In this document: positions 45,198-57,554 of the stretch, piece by piece
Layout of the letters: each line of letters begins with the position of its first letter
Numbering within the stretch: the first letter of the stretch is position 1
Source: Petrimonas sp.
Lineage (GTDB): Bacteria; Bacteroidota; Bacteroidia; Bacteroidales; Dysgonomonadaceae
DNA length: 64,000 bases
Assembly (NCBI GenBank): GCA_012839475.1
Contig: DUNG01000016.1
Span: forward strand, 1 to 64,000
Direction: 5' to 3'
Translations under genes and position numbers: made by a program
The notes under the pieces: model-generated
What the model was told of the DNA's origin: nothing
What the model saw: only the letters and a program-made list of their open reading frames with translations
Databases searched by the model: none

Positions 45198-45513
45198 TTC
45201 ACTAAAGTTAGACTATTTCTCGTCATGGCATAGTACAAGTAAACTTGTCATCTGCTCATTTGACTTAACGAAATAGCTCACTAAAGTTAGACTATTTCTC
45301 GTCATGGCATAGTACAAGTGAACTTGTCATCTGCTCATTTGACTTAACGAAATAGTTCACTAAAGTTAGACTATTTCTCGTCATGGCATAGTACAAGTAA
45401 ACTTGTCATCTGCTCATTTGACTTAACGAAATAGTTCACTAAAGTTAGACTATTTCTCGTCATGGCATAGTACAAGTGAACTTGTCATCTGCTCATTTGA
45501 CTTAACGGAATAG
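45198..45513 (+). repeat. four tandem 79-bp units, each with a complete element B (B5a-d)
   Basis: Unit starts are at 45198, 45277, 45356 and 45435, exactly 79 bp apart. Each unit is a 64-bp element B (45213-45276, 45292-45355, 45371-45434, 45450-45513) plus a 15-bp spacer of the form YTCACTAAAGTTAGA. Outer arms are CTATTTC/GAAATAG, with GGAATAG in the last unit. A second pairing is GTCA/TGAC and the apical palindrome is ACAAGT-RA-ACTTGT. The centre is AA in units 1 and 3 and GA in units 2 and 4, so the array probably grew by doubling a two-unit block. It lies between the divergent hppA and ROK genes, ending 42 bp before the ROK -7 box. Confidence 0.9.
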
Positions 45514-45555
45514 CATGAAATTTATCCTTTCTTTTTTTGTTCCTTAAACATTTCG

Positions 45556-45563
45556 TATATTTG
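45556..45563 (+). promoter_or_regulatory. ROK gene -7 box
   Basis: TATATTTG matches TAnnTTTG; a TTTG ends 16 nt upstream (45536-45539). The start would be near 45570, about 45 nt before the ATG. The spacing is shorter than the usual 19-20. Confidence 0.55.
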
Positions 45564-45615
45564 TCTCCACTTGGGAAACAAAAGGCTACATTTTTTAATT
45601 TAACATGCCTCATTT

Positions 45616-48235
<2,620 letters not shown>

Positions 48236-48269
48236 ACTTTCGCATGTTATTTACTGTTTCAATTTATTG

Positions 48270-48325
48270 CCTTTTATGTCGTCACTCGGCAAAGCTTGAG
48301 CGAGCTCAGCTCTGCTCTCGTTCCT
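48270..48325 (+). repeat. B-like copy (B6)
   Basis: ACTCGGCAAAGCTTGAGCGA (48284-48303) followed by GCTCAGCTCTGCTCTCG is close to the 73-bp repeat units at 42700-42845. The apical palindrome is TGAGC-GA-GCTCA. It abuts the right end of element A copy A2. Confidence 0.6.
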
Positions 48326-48335
48326 AATATAATTG

Positions 48336-48490
48336 AGCTTTCAAGGCGAAGACCTCGTGAATTTCGTGGGGACACATCCTGCGAAGATGGCGTTAAGAAA
48401 GAAAAGCTGTTTGAAGCGAAGCTAAGTTCTTTTCTTTTAGCGATCAAGCAGCAGATGGGTCACGAAATTTGCGCCAGTCGAGCCTGAAAG
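48336..48490 (-). repeat. element A copy (A2)
   Basis: About 155 bp between the convergent metY and DPP11 genes. On the + strand it begins GCTTTCAAGGCGAAGACCTC, contains AAAGAAAAGCTGTTTGAAGC and TTCTTTTCTTTTAGCG, and ends near GAGCCTGAAAGTGAT. The ends are an imperfect inverted pair (GCTTTCAAG/CTGAAAG). It encodes nothing recognisable. Confidence 0.75.
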
Positions 48491-48519
48491 TGATAAAACG
48501 ATTATATGCGAAAGTTAAG

Positions 48520-50739
48520 TTAATTTAAATCCAATTCCTTTATTAAATGATCGGCCCCCGCGAAGCGGTCGATCACGAACAGCACGTACCGGATATCCAC
48601 GATAATGCTTCGCTGGTAGTCGGGCAGGTACTGGATATCCCCTCCTACCCCCTCCCAGTTCCGATCGAAGTTGATACCAATCAGCTCCCCCTTCGCGTTC
48701 AGCACAGGGCTGCCCGAGTTGCCCCCCGTCGTATGGGTCGTCGCCACGAAATTGACCGGCATCCGCCCATCGTCCAGAGCGTAACTCCCGAAATCACCCT
48801 CTTGGTAGAGCTCCTTCAGTCGCCCCGGAACCACGAACTCCCAGTTGTCGGGATCCTCCTTCTCCATCACCCCGTCCAGCGTAGTCTGGTGGACGTATCT
48901 CACCGCGTCTGAAGGACGGTACCCCTTGACCTGTCCATAGGTTAGCCGCAACGTCAGGTTGGCATCCGGGAAATGGGTGTAGGGACCGTCCATGGCGAGG
49001 ATCCCCTCCAGGTAGGTGCGCTTCGCCAGGGAGAAGGGAATATCAAACTCCTCCAGTGCTCTCCTCAGCGCAAGCGCTTCATCGCTCACCGATTGGACAA
49101 ACCGAAACATGGGGTCCTCCCTTAACGCCATCCGGTTTTTCTTCTTGGATAGGTAAGCGCGGGGATCCGACTTGAACCGCTCGAAATTCTCCGGATTACC
49201 AAAGAGGGAGTGGTCGAAGATATGGTTCACGAAGGCCTCCACATCACCGTTAAACTGGTCATCTATAAGCTTGAAATAGGCGGGCTGCTTCTCCCGATCG
49301 AGGAGCCGAATGTACTCCGTGATCATCGCGACCGACACCTTGCGGTCCACGCTGGCGTTATAATCCTTGTTGGCGAAACGGGCGTAATCGTCAATCAACT
49401 GCTGGCACGCGCCCTCCAGCTCCTCCTTGTAGCGAGATCGCCTGCCCCACCTCGAACCAATTTCTTCCATCACCTTGTTCAGTCGGGACCACCCGCCCCT
49501 GGGCACGCTGGCGAACTCAACGCCCCGGCTGATACCTTCGCTCAGCATCCAGCTGCGATACCGCCCATCGGCCTGCTCCTTCACCATCGCCTCAATCTGC
49601 TGCAGCGCTTCGGCGTATTGTGGCTGATTATTCCGTTCCGCCCACTCCAGCAGACGATTCTGCTGGTCGCGCTTCACCTGTTCGAAATCGCGCAAGTTGA
49701 TGGCCCAGTTGGTGCCAATCGCGTTCTTGTATGCATTGGTAGAGCCTGAGTACTTAGACGCGTACTGGATCTTGACCGCGGGGTCGCTCAACATCTCCTC
49801 TAACATGGCCTGCTGTCGCACCTCCCTCATACGTATGCGGACATCGTTGTCGATATCGCGCCGCTCCTCCACCTCCCACGAGGTGTAGTACTTATGGGTG
49901 CTCCCCGGGAAGCCCAACATCATGGCGAAATCCCCCTCGCTCACCCCCTCGGTGGAGAGGGTCAGCCAGCGCTCGGGCTTCAACGGCACGTTATCGGGCG
50001 CGTACTCCGCGGGGTTCCCCTCTTGGTCGGTATATACTCTGAACAGTGCGAAATCACCGGTATGGCGCGGCCAGGTCCAGTTATCGGTATCGGCCCCGAA
50101 CTTACCGATGGAGCTCGGGGGTGCCCCCACCAACCGCACGTCGGAGTAAACCTTCTTCGTGAACAGGTAGTACTGATTCCCGTTAAAGAAGGGTTTGATC
50201 TCCACCACCGTGCCGGGATTCGCGCTCAAAAACGCCTCGCCCACCTTTTCGCGGGCTATCCGGTTCAGGTAGTCGGGCGACAAGAAAAATATGCCATCTA
50301 CATCTTTCTCTTTATCCCTCTCTAAACAGGCCTTCACCCAGTCGGTCACCTCTTCGATGGAGCGGGTGAAGGTAACGGTGAGCCCCGGGTTGGGTAGCTC
50401 CTCCTCCCTCGTCTCCGCCCAGAAGCCATCGTCCAGGTAGTTGTTTTCCAGGGAGCTATGCCGCTGTATCTGACCGTAACCGCAATGGTGGTTGGTGAGC
50501 ACGAGCCCTTCCGACGAGATCACCTCACCGGTGCATCCTCCACCGAACTGAACCACCGCGTCTTTCAGCGAACTGCCACCAGGGTCGTAGATGTCCCGAT
50601 CATCCAGCTCCAACCCCAACGCTTTCATCTCCTGGAGTTTCTGTTGCTTGATCAGGTGGGGCATCCACATCCCCTCATCGGCGGAGATCATCCAAACCAA
50701 AGAGAAGCTTAGCAGCAACGTCATGCACAATCTCTTCAT
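48520..50739 (-). CDS. S46 dipeptidyl-peptidase, DPP11 type (Asp/Glu-specific)
   Basis: This 739-residue secreted serine peptidase has a signal peptide (CMTLLLSFSLVWMISA). The catalytic His is in TNHHCGYG, the catalytic Ser in TTGGNSGSPVLN (about residue 675), and the family N-terminal segment is GMWMPHLIKQQ. Eighteen residues after the Ser the sequence reads NFDRNWEGVGGDIQ. The Arg at this place is the DPP11 hallmark, whereas DPP7 has Gly, so release of dipeptides with penultimate Asp or Glu is expected. I chose the ATG of MKRLCMTLLL; the frame is open 19 codons upstream. It serves periplasmic peptide breakdown. Confidence 0.92.
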   Translation of the reverse strand: MKRLCMTLLLSFSLVWMISADEGMWMPHLIKQQKLQEMKALGLELDDRDIYDPGGSSLKDAVVQFGGGCTGEVISSEGLVLTNHHCGYGQIQRHSSLENNYLDDGFWAETREEELPNPGLTVTFTRSIEEVTDWVKACLERDKEKDVDGIFFLSPDYLNRIAREKVGEAFLSANPGTVVEIKPFFNGNQYYLFTKKVYSDVRLVGAPPSSIGKFGADTDNWTWPRHTGDFALFRVYTDQEGNPAEYAPDNVPLKPERWLTLSTEGVSEGDFAMMLGFPGSTHKYYTSWEVEERRDIDNDVRIRMREVRQQAMLEEMLSDPAVKIQYASKYSGSTNAYKNAIGTNWAINLRDFEQVKRDQQNRLLEWAERNNQPQYAEALQQIEAMVKEQADGRYRSWMLSEGISRGVEFASVPRGGWSRLNKVMEEIGSRWGRRSRYKEELEGACQQLIDDYARFANKDYNASVDRKVSVAMITEYIRLLDREKQPAYFKLIDDQFNGDVEAFVNHIFDHSLFGNPENFERFKSDPRAYLSKKKNRMALREDPMFRFVQSVSDEALALRRALEEFDIPFSLAKRTYLEGILAMDGPYTHFPDANLTLRLTYGQVKGYRPSDAVRYVHQTTLDGVMEKEDPDNWEFVVPGRLKELYQEGDFGSYALDDGRMPVNFVATTHTTGGNSGSPVLNAKGELIGINFDRNWEGVGGDIQYLPDYQRSIIVDIRYVLFVIDRFAGADHLIKELDLN

Positions 50740-50848
50740 ATTTTTATCGTTTTTCGTTGTAATTTTGCATATTGATATTTTCACTTTTGCTTTCAAGTTC
50801 GCTTCGCAAATTTCTTGCGTTTAAAGCGATAAAGATAGGAAAAAACTT

Positions 50849-50856
50849 TATCTTTG
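50849..50856 (+). promoter_or_regulatory. glsA -7 box almost touching the start codon
   Basis: TATCTTTG is a full -7 match and ends only 7 nt before the glutaminase ATG at 50864. Transcription would start at or within a few bases of the ATG, so the message may be leaderless. No TTTG at -33 was found. Confidence 0.5.
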
Positions 50857-50863
50857 ACTGATC

Positions 50864-51778
50864 ATGCATTACGAAACCATCTTTCAGGAGATCTACCGGG
50901 AGCTTCAATCGGTGGAGGATGAGGGGCATGTGGCGGACTACATACCAGAGCTGGCACAAGTGGACCCCGACCAGTTTGGCGTGTTCTTGGTCACCATTGA
51001 CGGTGAAAAGCACCCGTTCGGTGACGCCGAGAAGCGCTTCTCCATCCAGAGTATTGCCAAAGTCTTCTCGTTCGTGCTCGCCTACTCCCGCGTTAAAAGC
51101 GATATCTGGGAGCGGATGGACCTGGAGCCCGCGGGCACACCCTTCAACTCGCTGGTTCAACTGGAGTACGATAAAGGGATTCCCCGGAACCCTTTCGTCA
51201 ACGCCGGTGCCATCGTGGTGTGCGATATCCTGGTGAGCGAACTCACCTCCCCCATAGACGAGATCCTCTCGTTCATACACGAGCTTACGCCCCACCGCTC
51301 CATACAGTTCAACCCGCGGGTAGCTCAATCCGAGAAGGAGACCGGCTTCCGCAACTACGCGCTGGTCAACTTGATGAAGTCGTTTAAGAACATCCACAAC
51401 GATATCGACCCGGTGATGGACCTCTACTTCCAGCTCTGCTCCATCGAGATGAGCTGCCGGGAGCTCGCCGAAGCCTTCCTGTTCCTGGCCAACAACGGGG
51501 TGGTTCCCTACTCGGGGCAACGGATCCTCTCGCCCAGCCGGACCAAACGCACCAACGCGCTGATGCAAACCTGCGGGTTCTACGACGAGGCCGGGCAGTT
51601 CACGTTCAAGGTGGGCCTGCCGGGCAAAAGCGGCGTGGGCGGCGGTATCGTGGCGGTGCATCCCGAGCGCTACAGCATCGCAGTCTGGAGCCCCCGGCTC
51701 AACAAGAAAGGGAACTCGCACAAGGGGATGCTCTTCCTGGAGGAGTTCACCACGAAAACGAAGCTCTCCATTTTTTAA
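50864..51778 (+). CDS. glsA: glutaminase A
   Basis: This 304-residue serine-dependent enzyme hydrolyses glutamine to glutamate and ammonia. The catalytic Ser-x-x-Lys is in RFSIQSIAKVFSF. Further family motifs are EPAGTPFNSLVQLE, GIPRNPFVNAGAIVV, ETGFRNYALVNLM, SCRELAEAFLFLANNG, TCGFYDEAGQFTFKVGLPGKSGVGGGIVAVHP and GNSHKGMLFLE. Length is standard. The gene is divergent from the DPP11 gene. A long antisense open frame (50744-51721) is only its shadow. Confidence 0.96.
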   Translation: MHYETIFQEIYRELQSVEDEGHVADYIPELAQVDPDQFGVFLVTIDGEKHPFGDAEKRFSIQSIAKVFSFVLAYSRVKSDIWERMDLEPAGTPFNSLVQLEYDKGIPRNPFVNAGAIVVCDILVSELTSPIDEILSFIHELTPHRSIQFNPRVAQSEKETGFRNYALVNLMKSFKNIHNDIDPVMDLYFQLCSIEMSCRELAEAFLFLANNGVVPYSGQRILSPSRTKRTNALMQTCGFYDEAGQFTFKVGLPGKSGVGGGIVAVHPERYSIAVWSPRLNKKGNSHKGMLFLEEFTTKTKLSIF

Positions 51779-52011
51779 GAAGCCAGAACAACCATCTTAA
51801 AACTAATTCAAAGAGAGAGAGGCAACAAAAAATTTAACGAGCCATACAGGTTAGCCCTAAATAAAATTCCAAAACAGAAGAAAATCCCAAAAGATTAAAG
51901 AGAAGAGCAACAGACCGAAGAAATGGACAAAGGCGAGACCATCCCTACTGAACCAATTCTTAAATATACAAAAAAGCCCCTTGAAACATTGGGTTTTAGC
52001 GTGAAATCCTC

Positions 52012-52019
52012 TATTTTTG
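52012..52019 (+). promoter_or_regulatory. promoter -7 box of the coiled-coil gene
   Basis: TATTTTTG matches the -7 consensus, with ATTG at 51988-51991 exactly 20 nt upstream as a -33 box. The start would be near 52027, 30 nt before the ATG. The rest of the 278-bp gap after glsA is A-rich with no visible structure. Confidence 0.6.
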
Positions 52020-52056
52020 CCGTCGATAGAAAAAAGTGGACTGAAATAACAGTTGG

Positions 52057-52947
52057 ATGAAGATAGACTTTAAAGAGCGGACGCCTCAGCTGGTTGCCCT
52101 GATCGCGGTGCTGGCCATTGTCTTGGCCATCCTCATCGGGTTCTTAATCACCCGGAACCGGCAAATAAGCGATTTGCAGGAGCAATTCGTGATTGAAAAG
52201 CAGGACCTGGAGGACGAGTACGAGGCAATATCGCTTCAGTACGAGGGATTCAAGTTCAGCGTGCAGAACGATTCACTGCTGTACAAGCTCGAGAACGAGC
52301 AGGCAAAGGTGCAACGTCTTCAGGAGGAGTTGCGGATGACCAGCGCTGCCGACAAGGCAGAGATCAAGCGGCTGAAAGATGAGCTGGCCACGCTACGCAA
52401 GATACTCCGCTCCTACGTGCAGCAAATTGACTCCCTCAACCGGCTAAACGAGGAGCTGCGTGCCGAGAACCGGCAAATATCCGACCAATACCAGCGCACC
52501 AGCCAAACCTTGCGGAAGGTGTCTCAAGAGCGGGAGCAGCTGTCAGAAAAGGTGTCGCTGGCTGCCCAACTGGTAGCCACGAACATCAGCGCGAAGGCGG
52601 TTAACGACCGCGGCAGGGAGCAGACCCGCTTGAGCCGCAGCACCCAATTCGTCATTTCGTTCACGGTGGCCCGCAACATTACCGCCGAGCCCGGGGAGCG
52701 CACCATCTACGCCCGCCTTATGGGTCCCGATGGGTCGCTACTATCCAAAAGCGCTTCGAACACGTTCCCCTACGAAAACAGGGATATCCAATACTCCATG
52801 CGGCGTACCGTTGAGTACGGGGGCGAGGAGATACCGGTGACCCTGTACTGGGACATCGAAGAGTTCCTGATGGCCGGCACCTACCAGGTAGACCTCTTCG
52901 CCGATGGCCACCATATCGGCAACCACAGCTTTTCCATGAACGATTGA
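52057..52947 (+). CDS. membrane-anchored coiled-coil protein, function unknown
   Basis: The 296-residue protein has one N-terminal membrane segment (LVALIAVLAIVLAILIGFLI, residues 12-31). A long coiled coil follows over residues about 35-180 with heptad-rich LENEQAKVQRLQEEL and NRLNEELRAENRQISDQYQ. The C-terminal beta domain of about 110 residues includes STQFVISFTVARN, ERTIYARLMGPDG and GTYQVDLFADGHHIG. I do not recognise a named family, though similar proteins seem usual in Bacteroidales. It likely spans the periplasm from the inner membrane. It is monocistronic with its own promoter, converging on ligA. Confidence 0.75.
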   Translation: MKIDFKERTPQLVALIAVLAIVLAILIGFLITRNRQISDLQEQFVIEKQDLEDEYEAISLQYEGFKFSVQNDSLLYKLENEQAKVQRLQEELRMTSAADKAEIKRLKDELATLRKILRSYVQQIDSLNRLNEELRAENRQISDQYQRTSQTLRKVSQEREQLSEKVSLAAQLVATNISAKAVNDRGREQTRLSRSTQFVISFTVARNITAEPGERTIYARLMGPDGSLLSKSASNTFPYENRDIQYSMRRTVEYGGEEIPVTLYWDIEEFLMAGTYQVDLFADGHHIGNHSFSMND

Positions 52948-53027
52948 TTACCGCAATTTCTCAATTGACAGGGTTTCGTCCTAAAAGGACACAGGCAACA
53001 CTTGACGACTTACGAAAGCTGTGTTCC

Positions 53028-55156
<2,129 letters not shown>

Positions 55157-55175
55157 TTATCCTTCGTGAACAGTT

Positions 55176-56255
55176 TTATCGGAATAGCTCCATCCAGGGG
55201 CAGGTTGGGCGACCTCTTCCCGGCTTGGAAAAGTTGTCGACCGATACCGAAACGGTCAGCACTTGCTGAAACATGGCTTCACCTTGCGACACATGCAGGT
55301 TGCCGTTGAGCTTAACAGCTACGTTAGCCGACTCCATCAGCCGGATATACCACTTGCTTTGCAGGTAGGGAGAGCCTTGCAAGAACCGAGACCCCCAATA
55401 CAGGTCGGTACCGTACCGCGAGAAGAGCCTCGACCGGGCGGCCCCCACGTACAACGTGTTCTCGGTGCCTATCCCGTGCCACTCGGCGTTGGCCCGTGCG
55501 GTGAACCCGAAGGGCCAGTATGACTCGTCGGCTTTTCGGTCACGTTCCAGCCCGGCAAAAAGCCCCACAGACGCCATCCCCTTGAAGCCGCTCTCCCTAT
55601 CCCGCTCCACTCCAAAGGAAAAGAGGCCCTGCAGCTGCTCGCTTACCCCGTAAGCCGGGTTCATTGGCAGGGTGCCCGCGTAATGAAACATATAAGATTG
55701 AAAGTCGGCAAAGAGGAGCCCGGTGGACGCTCTCCCCGATGCCCCCACGAAGAAACTCTCCCGGGTGTCGGCCGTGGCGTGTCCCGTCCAATCCATCCAG
55801 ACGTTCACGAAGTTTCGATCCCGCCCCACCTGAAAAAAGATCCCCTGCATCAGCGGCCTGAAGTAGGTGACCGAATCGCGGAAAAAGAGGTCAGAGTAGT
55901 TGGGCAGCACCTCACACCGGGGAAAAGCGCCCGCGCAGAAAAGCACCTTGGGTGAATCGTACTGGTAATAAAGAAGGGCCTGCAGCTTGTCTATCGTCTC
56001 CTTTGATCCAGGGATAGATAAAAGGTACGCACCCGCGTAGAGGGCGTTGGATGAGCGTCCCGATTTCCAGGCGATACCACCCGTAGGGCTCAGCCACATC
56101 CCCTTCATCGTTTGGGCCGGTGCGAAAGTGGACCTGGCATACTCCTGGTTGTCGAAAAAAAAGTCATACCCCACCCGCCACCTTTGCTCCTGAGCGTTCA
56201 GTACTGCCCAGGAGCAGAAGAGTAACATGAGACATGGTAGCCATCTTTTTTGCAT
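55176..56255 (-). CDS. exported protein, probable outer-membrane beta-barrel
   Basis: The 359-residue protein has a Sec signal peptide (LPCLMLLFCSWAVLNAQ). The mature part alternates hydrophobic and polar residues in aromatic-rich strands (RWRVGYDFFFDNQ, GIAWKSGRSSNALYAGAYLLS, FFVGASGRASTGLLFADFQSYMFHYAG, WYIRLMESANVAVKLNG), as in outer-membrane barrels. I do not recognise a family. The C terminus after VLTVSVSVDNFSKPG is rich in Pro, Gly and Arg and lacks a terminal aromatic, so the true end may differ. It lies upstream of ligA on the same strand. A possible -7 box TATCTTTA is at 56343-56350. Confidence 0.65.
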   Translation of the reverse strand: MQKRWLPCLMLLFCSWAVLNAQEQRWRVGYDFFFDNQEYARSTFAPAQTMKGMWLSPTGGIAWKSGRSSNALYAGAYLLSIPGSKETIDKLQALLYYQYDSPKVLFCAGAFPRCEVLPNYSDLFFRDSVTYFRPLMQGIFFQVGRDRNFVNVWMDWTGHATADTRESFFVGASGRASTGLLFADFQSYMFHYAGTLPMNPAYGVSEQLQGLFSFGVERDRESGFKGMASVGLFAGLERDRKADESYWPFGFTARANAEWHGIGTENTLYVGAARSRLFSRYGTDLYWGSRFLQGSPYLQSKWYIRLMESANVAVKLNGNLHVSQGEAMFQQVLTVSVSVDNFSKPGRGRPTCPWMELFR

Positions 56256-56515
56256 CCCCGTTTTGATTCGTTTCTTTTACATCACTCGATAAGCGCACGG
56301 TAAACCCACCCGCATCCATGATCGCCACCCATTTCGATGGGGTAAAGATACATATTTATTCGTGAAACCAACCCGTTGTACAGCAAACAATCACGCTATA
56401 CCAACACGCTCGGTGAGCGTGAAGAACAGTCCTGAAAAGAAAACAAGATGCTGATTCCCAATATGTTAAAAATATTTTACCGTTTTGTTTTGTAATTATG
56501 TGGTTTTTTTTTATT

Positions 56516-56523
56516 ATCTTTGT
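56516..56523 (+). promoter_or_regulatory. -7 box of the GT5-like gene
   Basis: TATCTTTG matches the consensus 25 nt before the ATG; TTTG lies at 56490-56493, 22 nt upstream. The box lies within the upstream open extension of the frame, supporting the start at 56548. Confidence 0.6.
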
Positions 56524-56547
56524 ACTCAAACAAAGACAATTAGCTTC

Positions 56548-57366
56548 ATGACTCAGAAAAAAATTTTGTACATTTCGCAGGAAATTTATCCCTACCTTGA
56601 CGAGACGCCTATTTCGAATATCTCACGGCACCTGCCCCAAGCTATTCAGGAAAAAGGAAAAGAGATTCGCACCTTTATGCCCAAGTACGGGAATATCAAC
56701 GAGCGGCGCAACCAGCTTCACGAGGTGATCCGCCTCTCGGGGATGAACCTCATCATCGATGATACCGACCACTCGTTGATTATCAAGGTTGCCTCTATAC
56801 AGGCGGCCCGGATGCAGGTCTACTTTATCGATAACGAAGATTACTTCCAGGATCGGGAGACCCTGGTCGATGAGAACGGCGAAGAGTACGACGACAACGA
56901 CGAGCGGAGCATCTTTTTCGTTCGCGGGGTGATGGAAACCATCAAAAAACTGAGGTGGGTGCCTGACGTGGTACACTGCCACGGCTGGTTCAGCGCCCTT
57001 GCACCCCTCTTTATCAAAAAGGGGTACGCGGATGATCCCTGCTTTAAAGAGGCCAAGGTAATCTGCTCCCTCTACGATGAGGAGATGAAAAAGCCATTCA
57101 ACATGCGTACGGCCGACAAGCTGCGGTTTGAAGGAATCGGCGAGCCCGAAATAGAGAAGGTGAAAGCGCGGGGCTCCATGGACTACGCGAACCTGATGAA
57201 GCTGGCAATCGACTTTTCGGATGGCATCATCCTGGGAAGCGACACCATCAATCCCGATCTGAAGGTATACCTCGACGAGCTAAAAACGCCGGTCCTCCCC
57301 TTCGAGGCTGATTTCGACAGCTACGCGGATAGCATCAACGCCTTCTACGACAAGATCGTGGGGTAA
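56548..57366 (+). CDS. truncated glycogen/starch synthase-like (GT5 N-domain) protein
   Basis: The 272-residue protein resembles only the N-terminal Rossmann half of GT5 glycogen synthases: KKILYISQEIYPYL at the start, RTFMPKYGNINERRNQLHEV, and PDVVHCHGWFSALAPLFIKKGY. It lacks the second GT-B domain (full enzymes have about 480 residues). The sugar-nucleotide KxGGL motif near the N terminus is replaced by DETPISNISRHLP. It is therefore unlikely to make glycogen on its own. It is followed after 188 bp by the DUF4270 lipoprotein gene, an arrangement I recall from other Bacteroidales. Its role may be regulatory or structural. The start was chosen at MTQKKILYIS. Confidence 0.8.
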   Translation: MTQKKILYISQEIYPYLDETPISNISRHLPQAIQEKGKEIRTFMPKYGNINERRNQLHEVIRLSGMNLIIDDTDHSLIIKVASIQAARMQVYFIDNEDYFQDRETLVDENGEEYDDNDERSIFFVRGVMETIKKLRWVPDVVHCHGWFSALAPLFIKKGYADDPCFKEAKVICSLYDEEMKKPFNMRTADKLRFEGIGEPEIEKVKARGSMDYANLMKLAIDFSDGIILGSDTINPDLKVYLDELKTPVLPFEADFDSYADSINAFYDKIVG

Positions 57367-57483
57367 CCAAACAGTTCATGCGATTCACAATTCTCCCACG
57401 TGATTAACTACACTTGCTGAGGTGAATCCAATATTCATCTATTTACAAGTGTTCCCAAAATATCATTAAAAAGCGACAGAAAG

Positions 57484-57500
57484 AGCTTAACAAGCTTTTT
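57484..57500 (+). terminator. weak terminator candidate
   Basis: AGCTT-AAC-AAGCT followed by TTTTT lies after the GT5-like gene and before the DUF4270 gene. The stem is short, so it is only a possible terminator. Confidence 0.35.
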
Positions 57501-57554
57501 AGTAACGTAATTTTTTCAGATATTTGTGGGGTTAAAACCATTTTTTCGAATCGA

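Noticed and set aside
45198-45513. CRISPR array
   Set aside because: The regular 79-bp period has no variable spacers: both the repeat and the 15-bp linker are constant, and no cas gene is in the window.
50744-51721. 325-residue - strand frame opposite glutaminase
   Set aside because: It is fully antisense to a clear glsA; the His/Arg/Leu-rich composition is typical of a shadow frame of a GC-biased gene.
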